Below are positions 32,690 through 44,037 of a stretch of 64,000 nt of DNA, piece after piece. The translations under genes and the position numbers were made by a program. The notes below the pieces were generated by a model that saw only the letters and a list, made by a program, of their open reading frames with translations, did not search any database and was not told where the DNA came from. This stretch comes from Begonia masoniana (Eukaryota > Streptophyta > Magnoliopsida > Cucurbitales > Begoniaceae), in contig CM039502.1 in the NCBI GenBank assembly GCA_022432975.1, positions 16,873,453 to 16,937,452 on the forward strand. The letters are read 5' to 3'. The first letter of the stretch is position 1. Each line of letters starts with the position of its first letter.

Positions 32690-33175
32690 GCTGAATAGTA
32701 TCAGCGGTGGAAATAAAGACAAAATAGTCACGGCGGTTGAAGCTGAACAACATACATCCACCGCTCGCATCCACCGATCACAAAACGACAAAATTTACTA
32801 CCCATATCTACCGCTCACATCCACCGATCACAAAACGACAAAATCTACTACTCACATCTACCGATGACGTCAGCCGGATGACTCATGCATCCAACATCCC
32901 CCCCCCCCCCCCTCAGCAGTAACACTCGTCATCCACCGATAGAAAACATCTACCGATAGATAGAAATACTCAACTTCCACCAATAGACAACATCTACCGG
33001 TAAACAGTAACACTCAACATCCACCGATAGACAACGTCTACCAATAGATAGAAATACTCAACTTCCACCGATAGACAACGTCTATCGGTGAACAGTAACA
33101 CTCAACATCCACCGATAGACAGCATCTACCGGTGAACAGTAACACTCAACATCCACCGATAGACAACAGAACAGC
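32690..33175. repeat. CATCYACCGATAG / ACCGGTGAACAGTAAC island, with poly-C run
   Basis: About 15 spaced copies of CATCCACCGATAGACAAC and CATCTACCGGTGAACAGT, plus two CACATCCACCGATCACAAAA units and one TGACGTCAGCCGG. A run of 15 C lies at 32898-32912, unusual for AT-rich plant DNA and a likely slippage or assembly-error point. Confidence 0.85.
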
Positions 33176-33536
33176 GTATAAACCATTTATACTCTAAACA
33201 AAGAACAACTCCAACTACTAAAAGGACTCGTAAATTTTAGTGAAATCGTTCAAAACAATCTAACCCAATGAAATGCTTGAAACCAGTAAGAATCACAGTT
33301 AAAACTAACAATGTATCATTTTCCGAGAAATTTCAAATATGTATCAGAAATACTAAATACTATCACTGTCATTAAAATTTTCAGAAAAGTTAAACTGATC
33401 AATCGTTCACAAATCCTTCACACCTACTGCCACAAGTTAAACCGCCCCATCAGTTGTCAAGTCGATGCATGAACGTACTCCTCCAACCAGCCTAGTCCTC
33501 AACATATTCAGAGAACACACCTGCTGACTTTTTCAC

Positions 33537-33982
33537 CTACATCACAAAACTCATCTATTAGCCTAATACTAAATAAGTAGAGCAAAATATGAAATGATAT
33601 GCTGAAACATAAATCTTATTCATGCAAATTTATACTTTCTCAACTCAGTTGTGATTTCATTCGTTCATGATCTGATCCTTCAGTACGATGGGAAGAAGAG
33701 GCGGATTAGTTCCCTTAATAGTTGATTTGATCCTTCTGTACGATGGGAAGTGGATCAGTCTTCCCAAAGTATAAATCCTCTACTAGATTAAGGGGCGAAT
33801 TAGTTCACTTAATAGCTGATTTGATACAATTTGTCCATGTCTCACCATGCCCTTACATGTAAATTCATTTTCGTTCTCATTCAATAAAACATGATGCATG
33901 ACATACTGAAAAACATTCATAAACACACATAACCCTACTGTTTTGTGATGTAGGCCCGAAGGCACACACATACTCTACTTAC
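33537..33982 (-). other. Structured intron-like element in Tekay D LTR leader
   Basis: Minus strand: donor ACCAG|GTAAGT at 33982; P1 GCC-TTCG-GGC 33963-33954; CCTACATCACAAAAC 33954-33940 pairs over 15 bp with GTTTTGTGATGTAGG 33550-33536; P2 TTAGT-ATTAG-GCTAA 33572-33558. Confidence 0.65.
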
Positions 33983-34525
33983 CTGGTCTCCTAGAAAAAG
34001 CTCGGTTGCAAACTATTTCGGGTTTTGCTCAAACCTAAAACCGTAAACAGAGTATTAGTTAAGTCTTAGCTAAACTTCATTATAAACTATCCAGAAATCT
34101 AAGGAAACTGGTTTGGGAGCTCTGTTCATAGTGCATTCTCGATTCACCTCAAAACTGAAACTACTCTCACTCACCGCATTCTCACAATGCACATTTACAA
34201 TCCCCTCAATCCTTAGTAGTCACAAATGTAGCAAGAAATCAAGGCAAAGCTCACCTCGGTTGAAGGAGAATCGGGTAGGAGAATTACCGAGAGGAAAATC
34301 TGTTGAGCAAGCTGAATGCCAAATGAGGAAATAAAATTATGGCAGCTAAAACCCTTAGCTAACACCTTTTATACACTAACCTTCATAAATTACACATTTG
34401 CCCCTAGTTAGTAAAACCTTAACCTATTTAAGCAACCAATCAAAATCACTTACTTTCTTTAAAAATAAAAGCTTCATACCGGTTGCTACAATCTACCCTC
34501 CTTAAAAGAATTTTGTCCTCAAAAT

Positions 34526-37500
34526 TCAGTGCTTAAATAGTTCAGGATAACGGCTCATCATGTCATGCTGGCGTTCCCAAGTTGCCTTCTCAACATTGTG
34601 TTTATGCCATAAGACTTTCACTAGTTGAATCTCCTTGTTACGCAACACCTTAGTTGCATAGTCCAGAATTTCCACTGGTTTCTCTTCATAGGTTAGGATG
34701 AACTTCAATATTCTGCTGTTCTACAATTTGAGATGGATCCCGCATACACTTCTTCAGCATAGAAACATGAAACACATTGTGAATTCCATCCATAGTGGTT
34801 GGTAACTGTAACTGGTAAGCTGTCTTCCCAATCCTCTTCAAGATTGAGAAGGGTCCAATGTATCTGGGATTCAACTTGCATCTCTTTCCAAATCTCACAA
34901 CTCCTTTGAATGGTGATACCTTAAGAAAAACTTCATCACCTACTTCGAACTCCAATTCTCTACGTCTTCTATCGGCATAGTTTTTTTGTCGGCTTTGAGC
35001 TGTTAAGATTCTCTGTCGGATGAGGGCAATCTTCTCCACTGTTTGCTGCATAATATCAAGACCAAGCAAACGTGCTTCACCAATTTCATCCCAAGACAAA
35101 GGAGATCTACATTTTCGTCCATACAATACTTCATACGGTGCCATTCCTATTGTGGCCTAAAAACTGTTATTATAAGAAAATTCCACCAATGATAAGTATT
35201 TACTCCAAGAAACCTAGAAATCTAATGTGCATGCACGAAGCATATCCTCTAATGTTTGGATGGTTCTTTCCGACTGTCCATCTGTTTGAGGGTGAAAAGC
35301 TGTGCTAAAATTGAGATGTGTTCCCATAGCCTTGTGCAAACTCTTTCAAAACTTAGATGTAAATCTAGAATCCCGATCTGAAATTATAGTGCTTGGAACT
35401 CCATGCAGTCTAACAATCTCATGCACATACAACTCAGCGAGTTGATCCATCGAGTATGTCATCTTCATTAGCAGGAAATGAGCAGATTTAGTTAAACGAT
35501 CTACTATCACCCAAATTGCATCATGTCCCCTTACTGTCTTAGGCAATCCTATAACAAAATCTATAGTTTTTTGTTCTCATTTCCATTTGGGAACTGGTAA
35601 GGGTTGTAATGTTCCTGCAGGTCTCTGATGTTCAGCTTTAATCCGTTGGCAAACTAGACACGATCGTACATACTCTGCCACACTTCTTTTCATATTGGCC
35701 ACCAATAATATTGTCTAAGGTCTCTGTACATTTTTGTACTTCCAGGATGGACAGAAAATCTAGAGGAATGAGCCTCAGAAAGGATTTCATTTCGTAGTTC
35801 AACATTAGCTGGAACAAACCATCTATTCCGAAACTTAAGAATTCCATCAACAGAATAGTTGAAATCCGACTTATCTGAAGAATCCATGCATAACTTATAC
35901 TTACTGCATTCAACATCATTTGTTTGTACTTCCTTTATCCTTACCAAAATTGTAGGCTTCAAAGATATGGCTGAAAGCATAGCTGACACACTAGACACAG
36001 CTTCAAGGTTAAATCTTTGGAATTCTGACTCTAAGGCTAACGACATGTCAAGAATCAATGCAGAGGTTGATGTGGTCACCCTACTCAAAGAATCAGCCAC
36101 AACATTCGCCTTGCCGGGGTGGTACTTGATCTCAAAATCATAATCCTTGACAAATTCCAACCATCGACATTGCCTCATATTTAATTCTTTCTGTGTCAAA
36201 ATATATTTCAGACTTTTATGGCCCGAGAATATTTCACAAGATTGTTCATACAAGTAATGTCTCCAAATTTTTAATGCAAATACTACCGCAACTAATTCTA
36301 AGTCATGTGTAGGGTAATTCTTCTCATGTGTCTTCAACTATCTAGAGGCATAAGCTATTATTTTTCCATTCTGCATCAACACACAGCCAAGTCCCACCTT
36401 GGAAGCATCACAATAAATGCTAAATTTACCATTCTCAACGGGAAGTGTTAATATTGGAGCATTGGTCAACTTCTGTTTCAAAGTCTGGAAACTGGATTCA
36501 CATTCTTTTGTCCATGAATACTTAATGTTTTTCCTTGTTAACCGAGTGAGGGGTGTTGCAATCTTGAGAATCCCTCAATAAACTTCCTGTAATATCCAGC
36601 TAATCCAAGGAAACTCCGAATATCTGTAGCATTCTTCGGTTGGGGCCACTCCTTAACTGCTTGAACCTTGGATGGATCGACAGATATTCCCTCTCCAGAG
36701 ATCACGTGACCCAAAAAGTGAACTCTGTCCAACCAAAACTCACACTTGGAAAACTTGGCATAAAGTTGGTGTTGTCTTAATACTCCTAACACCAAACTCA
36801 AATGCCTTGCATGCTCATCCTTAGTACGTGAGTAGATCAAGATATCATCTATAAATACTATGACAAACTTATCTAAATAATCGTGGAACACTCTATTCAT
36901 AAGATCCATGAAGGCTGCTGGTGCATTCGTCAATCCAAAAGACATAACCAAAAACTCATAATTTCCATACCTTGTGCGAAAGGCAGTCTTTGGGATATCT
37001 TCAGATTTAACTTTCAATTGGTAATAACCAGACCTTAGGTCAATCTTAGAGAAAACACGCGCACCATTAAGCTGATCGAACAGATCATCAATCCTTGGCA
37101 ATGGATACTTGTTCTTGATAGTTAACTTATTCAATTCCTGATAATCAACACACATACGCATTGATCCATCTTTCTTCTTAACAAACAGAACCGGTGCACC
37201 CCACGATGAAAAGCTTGGGCGTATGAACCATTTTTCCAGTAGTTCCTCCAACTGTTTCTTTAATTCCTTAAGCTCCGTAGGTGCTAATCTATAAGGATTC
37301 TTAGATACAGGCTCGACGCCGGGGTAAACATCTACAACAAATTCAATTTCTCTATCTGGCGGTAAACCAAGAAGGTTATCTAGAAATACTTCTGGGAAGT
37401 CTTGGACAACTAAAACATTTTTAGGACTTGCTTTTCCTACTAGTTGTGTGTCTAAAACGCTGGCCAAAAAACAAAAATATTCCCCGCATGGAGAAGGCCT

Positions 37501-38979
37501 AGCGTTGATAGAAGTCATAACAGACATTCCCTTACTCATCTTCAAAGCTTGAAAGGTAAAACTAACTACTCCAGTCCTACAATCGATGGTGGCATAATGC
37601 TTAAACAACCAGTCCATACCTAGGATTACATCAAATCTCATTATGTCCATAATAATGAGATCAGCGGGTAGGTTCATATTTCCTACTAACACAATACTAT
37701 TTAGCATCACTTGGTTAGAGTGCATACGTTCACCAGAGGGTAACGCGACATTAAACACATGTTCAGTTGGCGAAGACTGTACATCTAACTTAACTGCAAA
37801 CATAGATGCTACAAAAGAATGTGTTGCACCAGAATCTATTAAAGTGAAAGCAGGCATAGAGTTGATCAATATGGTACCTGACACTACCGCGGGCTGGTTT
37901 TCATCACCCGAGTCCATCATGGAGAATATACTCGGCTTTATTTTAGCAGGGCCACTCTTTAAAGCTAGGCAGTCTCTGTTAATATGACCGACCTTGTTAC
38001 AATTGAAGCACCGAGTGACTCTTGGCTTTGGGCAATCCCTGAACATGTGTCCAACTTCTTCACAGTTGAAACACTTTCCCGACCCAAATCTACACTCTCT
38101 CGGGTGACTCTTCAAACATATTGGGCATTGGGAAAACTTCCTAACATTTTGTACTTTCTTTCCTGCTCCCTGACTACTCTGGCCTTCACTGGACCTTTTC
38201 ATCCCACTCTGTTGGTGTGGCTGATTAAACTTTCGTGGAACTTCTTTTGGTCCAGTACACTTAATTTCCGCTTCTTCCACCTCAAATGTCGTGGACACAA
38301 CTTCACTGTAAGACAAACCTTTAATACCAGAGAACTTGACTCCTCTGTAAATTTCTGGCTTTAGTCCATGCAAAAATTGAAACACTTTATCCTCATCCCT
38401 TCATGCAAGGTGTCCAGCAAACCTTGACAGGGACTCAAATTGACTGCTGTACTCAGACACAGATCATGTCTGCTTCAGCTGCAGAAACTCCACTTTCTTC
38501 GCAGCCTGGACAGTATTGCTAAAGTACTTCTCATAGAAAACTTTCTTGAATTGTGCCCAGGGCATCGTCAGAACATCATTGGTGGTCCCCATCGTTTCCC
38601 ACCAAAGTTGAGCATCGCCAGCCAAATGAAATGTTGCCAAAGTGACTTTGTCTTCTTCTCTAATATTGGCATATCTAAACATGCTCTTTATCTTCTTGAG
38701 CCACTCCTCTGCAATAATCGGATTAGTTGATTTCCCATCAAATGTGGGCGGTTGCAACCTCCGGAATCTGTCTCCAGAATGCTCATTGCTAGAACTCGAG
38801 TTGGCATTTCCTTGTACTTCTCGGTTCAACAATACTCCCAACTGATCAGACTTCTGACGAACCAAATCGGTCTGCTGACGCACCAAATCCGTCAGCTGCC
38901 TAATTACACTAGGATCCTCCTCACGTCTCAAATTTGGCACCTCTCTCGGTACTCTTGATCTTCCTGGTCGTCTAGCCAT
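34526..38979 (-). pseudogene. gag-pol: Tekay D gag-pol, decayed
   Basis: Start MARRPGRSR at 38979 (in-frame upstream ATG at 39015). Domains run gag, two CCHC knuckles ([28 protein letters not shown]), protease [10 protein letters not shown] (intact active site), RT with FIDDILIYS, RNase H, integrase, tail EKATWERQHDMM. Breaks: TGA stops near 38467 (TGG in relatives) and 38404; a one-base loss near 36567 (IEGFSRLQ); TAG near 36340; a one-base loss near 35695 in WWPNMK; several further stops in integrase and a shift near 34700. It is older than Tekay C by its damage. Confidence 0.92.
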
Positions 38980-38991
38980 TTTGCTATATTC

Positions 38992-39051
38992 CTGGACAAG
39001 GTTAATTACTCTCATAAATATCTAATAACTAAGGTTAACATAAACACTTAC
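38992..39051 (-). other. Short intron-like segment between PBS and gag, Tekay D
   Basis: Minus strand ACT|GTAAGT at 39051 and GTCCAG|GAATATAG at 38992, 60 nt, like Tekay A. Confidence 0.5.
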
Positions 39052-39120
39052 AGTTGTTGGAGTACTTCCATGCGACGATCGGCACTGATGAGTAATCTTT
39101 TGAACGGTTTAACTGAATGT

Positions 39121-39130
39121 CTCTGATATA
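39121..39130 (-). other. Mutated primer binding site at the Tekay D / Cassandra junction
   Basis: Minus strand TATATCAGAG (expected TGGTATCAGAG), 3 nt from the adjoining LTR. The spacer AAT and its length match Cassandra (AATGGTATCAGAG) rather than Tekay A (GTATGGTATCAGAG), while the following ACATTCAGTT is Tekay. Confidence 0.75.
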
Positions 39131-39133
39131 ATT

Positions 39134-39399
39134 TGTAACGACCCCTTTTCCCAGCAAGATATTGTCCGCTCTGGGGATTGGGCCGCAGCCCAATATCCTC
39201 CCCTCACGGCTTTGTTTGGCAAGGACTTCCCAGTCGGTCACCCAACTTGGTACTACTCTCCCCGAAGCATATTTAACTTCGGAGTTTTTATGGGATCCGT
39301 TGCCAATCGTGCTCAAAAACACGTCTTACTATCTTGGGAAGGTCTCTTTACATATGTTTCATTTTCACATACTTCCCCAAGTAATGTGGGATTGTGACA
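39134..39399 (-). mobile_element. Cassandra LTR (266 bp) with 5S-rRNA-derived segment
   Basis: Minus strand starts TGTCACAATCCCACAT and ends GGGGTCGTTACA. Inside is a 5S-like block (GGATCCCATAAAAACTCC, AAGTTAA, GGGTGACC, CTGGGAAGTCC). It has the same 266-bp length as the copy at 41847-42112. No TSD is present: the left flank is Tekay D primer site and the right flank is Tekay E coding sequence. Confidence 0.88.
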
Positions 39400-40552
39400 T
39401 CTGGGATTGCCCAATACCTGACACGAGACCAAATCAAGCCATACCAAGAGTTTTTGTAATGATGGAGGATGATGATGATACTGCCCAGCACACAGCAATT
39501 ACAAGTACAATTTTAATATGTGATGCACCTGCTTATACCTTGTGGGACACAGGGGCCACACATTCGTTTGTTGCAATGGACTTCGTAGTTAGACAGAAGT
39601 TTTGTTGTACGCCGTCAGATCAGCCCTACAGCATTATGCTACCGTCCGGAGTGTTTATGCACTCCGAGCAGGTTGTACGGGGTGATATAGTGTCAGTAGG
39701 AGACTAGAAGTTGTATGTCAACCTTATCGTCATTGATATGAAAGGATACGATGTCATTCTGGGGATGGACTGGCTGTTTAGACATCACGCCACCATCAAC
39801 TGCAGGTCCGGGCTAATATCGTTTAAGCGCCCGAACGAGGTAGAGTTCTCCTATCAGGCAATACCAAAGAAACACCGTATGCCTGTTATATCTTCCTTGA
39901 AAGTTCAACAGCTGATGAGGTCAGGATGCATCGGATTTCTGGCCCACGTAGTAGATGTTCAAAGGCAAAGTGGGGTGGAACTTCAAAATATTCCGGTAGT
40001 TCGAGACTTCTCAGAGGTTTTCTTAGATGGCTTACCGGGATTGCCACCTGATAGTGAAATCGAGTTTGAAATTGACATATATCCTAGTGCTGAACCGATA
40101 TCGAAGAATCCGTACTGTATGGCACCAATCGAGCTAAGAGAGTTGAAGGCTAAGCTAAAGGAATTGGTGGACAAGGGCTTTGTGCGCCCTAGCTTCTCTC
40201 CGTGGGGTGCTTCAGTCCTATTTGTTAAGAAGAAGGATGGGTCCCTACGCATGTGCATTGATTACCGTGAGCTGAACAAATTGACCATCAAAAATAGGTA
40301 CCCGTTGCCGAGGATCGACGATTTATTTGACCAACTACAAGGGGCTCGGGTATTTTCAAAGATTGACTTGCGCTCCGGTTATTACCAGTTGAAGGTCAAT
40401 GCTGATGATATTCCAAAGACCACCTTCAAGACCCGGTACGGACACTATGAGTTCTTGGTACTGTCTTTTGGATTGACTAATACCCCGACGGCATTCATGG
40501 ACTTGATGAACAGGATATTTCAAGATTTTTGGATAAATTTGTAAGCGTCTTC
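39400..40552 (+). pseudogene. gag-pol: Tekay E fragment: gag end, protease and part of RT
   Basis: It starts within the sequence that in Tekay G follows the CCHC knuckle (DTRPNQA.PRVF), continues through protease LWDTGATHSF (intact active site) and RT fingers/palm, and ends in the N gap before the catalytic FIDD. TAG at 39705 replaces a Gln codon, and a one-base loss near 40530 shifts the frame. It is the same family as Tekay G. Confidence 0.9.
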
Positions 40553-40652
40553 NNNNNNNNNNNNNNNNNNNNNNNNNNNNNNNNNNNNNNNNNNNNNNNN
40601 NNNNNNNNNNNNNNNNNNNNNNNNNNNNNNNNNNNNNNNNNNNNNNNNNNNN
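40553..40652. other. Scaffold gap (100 N)
   Basis: It separates plus-strand Tekay E coding sequence from a minus-strand LTR fragment. The two sides may not be neighbours in the genome at this spacing. Confidence 1.
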
Positions 40653-41521
40653 AATTGGGATTGATCAACTCTCCCCAACAGTATACTCATCCACTGACTC
40701 ATTAAGGGGCGGATTAATTCCCTTAACAGTAAATTCTGATTCACATCCTCCGATCCCCCCTGTAGGATTGGGAAGTGGATCACTTTCCCCAAAACCTCAA
40801 TCCACTGGCTCATTAAGGGTTGGATTAATTCCCTTAACAGCAAATCTGCTTCTCGTACTGTTTCAATCTGTTCATTCCTTGCCGATTCAAATCATGTAAA
40901 TTCATTTTCGTACATTTCAAAATATGATGCATGACAACTGGAAATAAAACACATAAACATGCATAAATCCTACTGTTTTGTGATGTAGGCCCGAAGGCAC
41001 AAACAAACTCTACTTACCTGGTTTCCTTGCAATCACTCGGTCTCAACTACCTCGGAAGCCTTGCTCACCTATTATCATAAGCAGCATATTGATTAGGTCA
41101 CCATTAATCTTATTCTATGTCACTCAGAACCTAAGAGGTTCAGTTGGAAAACTCTAGTCATCGAACATTCTCGGCTCAATACTAAAATCAAACTCGACTC
41201 ACTCTCATCATAAACCAGAATACATACATTGTACTCTCTCTGCTATCTAGACACTAAAATCTTCAAGAAACGGAAAGAAAGCTCACCTAGATTGAGAAAT
41301 GAGGATCGGGGAGGAGAATCGCCTGGAGCTCCGCGGGGTTTGAGCTGAATACCGAGAAAGGAGAAATGAGGGAACAGTGGCGGCTAACCTCAATAAATCT
41401 TTCCTTAAATACGTTATCCATTCTTAAAAGGTTAATTACTCTTTTGTCCTTGCATAGTTGTTAGTTAACCTAATCATCATAAATGGCTAATTAAATTCGG
41501 TTCAATAGAACCGGGTGCTAC
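40653..41521 (-). mobile_element. Tekay F LTR fragment
   Basis: Minus strand starts TGTAGCACCCGGTTCTATTG at 41521. It holds a donor-like GGTAAGT (rc near 41018), P1 GCC-TTCG-GGC 40998-40989 and CCTACATCACAAAAC 40989-40975. The partner strand and the 3' half of the LTR are lost in the gap. At 41522 it interrupts a Cassandra LTR at GCTTC. Confidence 0.85.
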
Positions 41522-41659
41522 AGCTTCGGCGAGAGCAATTTCAGGTTGGGTGACCTTCTGGGAAGTTCTCGCCAAACAAAGCCGTGAGGGGAGGATATTG
41601 GGCTACGGCCCAATCCCCAGAGCGGACAATATCTTGCTGGGATATGGCGTCGTTACAAA

Positions 41660-41671
41660 TGGTATCAGAGC
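41660..41671 (+). other. Primer binding site, initiator tRNA-Met, Cassandra
   Basis: TGGTATCAGAGC, 2 nt after the left LTR end. Confidence 0.9.
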
Positions 41672-41947
41672 CTGTACCCAACCGGAAATGTGGCCAACGG
41701 GGATGTTGGGCCCCCGAGGGGGGGTGATTGTGATGACCCGAATGGAATGTGTATGTATGTGTACGACTGCGGGGCAAACCTTAGGTTGCGGGGTGGATGG
41801 ATCCCGGACTCGAGTATAGGCGAATCCCGGGTCGTAAAGAGGGGGTCGTCACAATCCCACATCGCTTGGGGAAGTACATGGAAATGAAACATATGTAAAG
41901 AGACTCTCCCAACATAGCAAGACGCGTTTTGGAGCACAATTGGCAAC

Positions 41948-42028
41948 GGATCCCATAAGAACTCCAAAGTTAAAAGTGCTTCGGTGAGAGCAATTCCAGG
42001 TTAGGTGACCTTCTGGGAAGTTCTCGCC
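41948..42028 (+). promoter_or_regulatory. 5S-rRNA-derived block in Cassandra LTR
   Basis: GGATCCCATAAGAACTCC, AAGTTAAAAGTGCTTCGG, GAGAGCAATTCC and GGTGACCTTCTGGGAAGT follow the order of the 5S internal control region (A box, intermediate element, C box). In Cassandra this gives the LTR a potential RNA polymerase III promoter. Several positions are mutated. Confidence 0.85.
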
Positions 42029-42112
42029 AAACAAAGCCGTGAGGGGAGGATATTGGGCTACGGCCCAATCCCCAGAGCGGACAATATCTTGCTGGGATAT
42101 GAGGTCGTTACA

Positions 42113-42830
42113 CAAACTCCCTCTTAGTTTGCTTAGGGATATTATCCTAATTAGATTTCAGAGTTATATTTAGATAAAAATGAGTTAATGTTTACCGAAG
42201 AAAATTAGAGATAAAAGATCTAAAAAAAATAAAAAATAAAAAGATGAAAAACAGAATAATTGCAATTTCCTAATCTACTTTCAATCTCAAGTAAACCCTT
42301 TGAATACTCGATTGGTAGAATTTAAATAGATGAACTTTTGAAGGAACTCCGTTGCAATATTATTGACTATACTCCTCTATAATATTGTACGAGTATGTAT
42401 CTTTAAGTGACACAATTGAGTAACCAGAGACACTACTGAGTAACCGCATGATCAATGCTGACAATCGCGTAAAAATATAGTGTGACTTATAAGAGAAAGT
42501 CAATAAAAAAACCTTTAAAATCTAATTAACTTATGAAAAACATTGAAGAGTTAGTAATCTATAGTATTAACTGTGAAGTTTAGTTTTGATTATTGATTTT
42601 AGCAAGTTGAAGAGGAGTTTGAGCACGCACACACTTTGGAAAATTATTTTATTGGGAAATAACTTTGTGTTAATTGGTTTTAATTGTGCTAGTAGAACTT
42701 TTTATAAGATTACAAGTTTTGAGGTATCCTAGAAATTACATGAAATTTATTAATGTTACCTTGAGAATTCTTTAATATTGATTTTATTTTGCATCACTCG
42801 AGGATAAGTAATAGTTCAAGTTTGGGGGTA
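42113..42830 (+). mobile_element. Athila-B 3' internal region
   Basis: AT-rich, non-coding; aligns with Athila-A pieces 1145-1372, 2380-2873 and 5481-5575 in reverse. It ends with CAAGTTTGGGGGTA, a polypurine tract. It serves as the empty-site reference for three insertions in Athila-A. Confidence 0.8.
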
Positions 42831-44037
42831 TGATAAATCTTAAAATATAGTTATTTTATACTATTTTTATTTAATAAAACTCATGTGATTTGAGTGAATA
42901 TAAAAAGAATTTGGTCAAAATTATAGAAATGGTTTTATGTTACTATAGCATTTAAAGATTTTAAAAATTTAATGATTTTTATGTATATTTTCAGGAAAAA
43001 AAAATCAGATTATTAGCACTAATTTGAATTTTTTTTTGTTATCACATTTGACCACAGATTTACTAGCGGAAAAGTAAAAAATGAAATATTGAATTTTTAT
43101 TTGAATGACCAAAAGAGAAGAAGCAAATGTAAGGAAAAATTCCTAGAATCAAGAAGAGAGAGTGAATTTGCAGGAGAAATTCCTAGAATCAAAGAAGGGA
43201 GAAAAGATATGTTCCACCAGATGAGGTTTCCTAGCCATCATCTCTCCAGGAAGGAACATATCGATTTTTTTCTTCTTAACTAGGGAGAAAGGGCAAGAGC
43301 AGCGAGAAAGAAATTTGGCATCAACAATTATTCTTCTCCTACTTTTTATTTTTCTTTTAATGAATATTTTTATTTTAGATTTTATTGTCATGATTTTGGG
43401 CTAGAGTTTTAATTTTGGTTATGAGATAAAGTACTCATTACAAGATTTATTGAGATCTATGAAAGTTTGTTTGTTTTATTAAATAATATCATGATGTTTG
43501 TTGTTTAATTCAAATTGTGCCGACGGGCAAATTTAATGTTACATGTTTCTATTGTATCGAGAGGTAGATAGGAATTTTGAGATGCATAATTGATTAAGTA
43601 AATTAAAGTGTTACAAAATTGTTGACATTAATTTATTTGGCATTGAAAATGAGACTCTAAAGAAATTCGAACTAAGTTTTGTCTTTTCAAAAATCGAAAG
43701 AAATTTTAAAATGAATTTAACTAGGCAATTCGAGAGAACTATAAAAAATTATTTCTCGCTATTCAGTGAAAAATGTTGTAGCATCAGTAATAAATTGCAT
43801 ATAACGAGGAAATCAATCATAACCAAGGCTTTCATTATCTTAATCTTTTTAATTTCCTTAAATTTATTTTTTTATTTCTAAATAAACTTTATTTTTATAT
43901 TATTCTCATCTTTATTTTATATAATTTTTATAGCAATTGAATTTAGTTAAGTTTATCCTCGTAGAATCGACTTTTACTCACTCTTTATTACTTTGTTAGA
44001 TACGTGCACTTGTATTAGGTGTAAACAATCACTAACA
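42831..44037 (+). mobile_element. Athila-B LTR, about 1.2 kb
   Basis: It starts TGATAAATC and ends CACTAACA. Beyond 44037 the sequence is copia integrase in reverse, so Athila-B inserted into the copia element. The expected 5-bp repeat would be GTAGC; its other copy is not in the window. Short open frames around 43100-43300 are not recognised as genes. Confidence 0.72.

Larger units (their letters stand above)
32461..34490 (-). mobile_element. Tekay D 3' LTR, 2,030 bp
   Basis: Minus strand starts TGTAGCAACCGGTATGAAG at 34490 and ends CGGGGCGTTACA at 32461. TATAAAAGG lies at 34373-34365. The terminal region matches Tekay A, but the first 150 bp have diverged. Confidence 0.9.
32461..39130 (-). 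mobile_element. Tekay D, decayed element with 3' LTR, gag-pol and PBS
   Basis: It has a 3' LTR, polypurine tract (minus TTTTAAGGAGGGTAGAT at 34506-34491), decayed gag-pol and a mutated primer site. It belongs to the same gag-pol family as Tekay A. Where its 5' LTR should be there is a 266-bp Cassandra LTR. Confidence 0.88.
41522..42112 (+). mobile_element. Cassandra element (TRIM), left LTR truncated
   Basis: Left LTR 41522-41657 lacks its first half; primer site at 41660; a short non-coding internal region; purine tract AAAGAGGGGGT near 41836; right LTR 41847-42112 (first base C where T is expected). No protein is encoded, as is usual for this non-autonomous family. The right flank CAAAC belongs to Athila-B and is single in Athila-A (5568-5572, reverse). 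Confidence 0.9.

Noticed and set aside
39134..39399. Ordinary Tekay 5' LTR for Tekay D
   Set aside because: It is only 266 bp, starts TGTCACAATCCC and holds 5S-like sequence, so it is Cassandra.
41948..42028. Functional 5S rRNA gene
   Set aside because: Only part of the 5S sequence is present, with several mutations, inside a Cassandra LTR.
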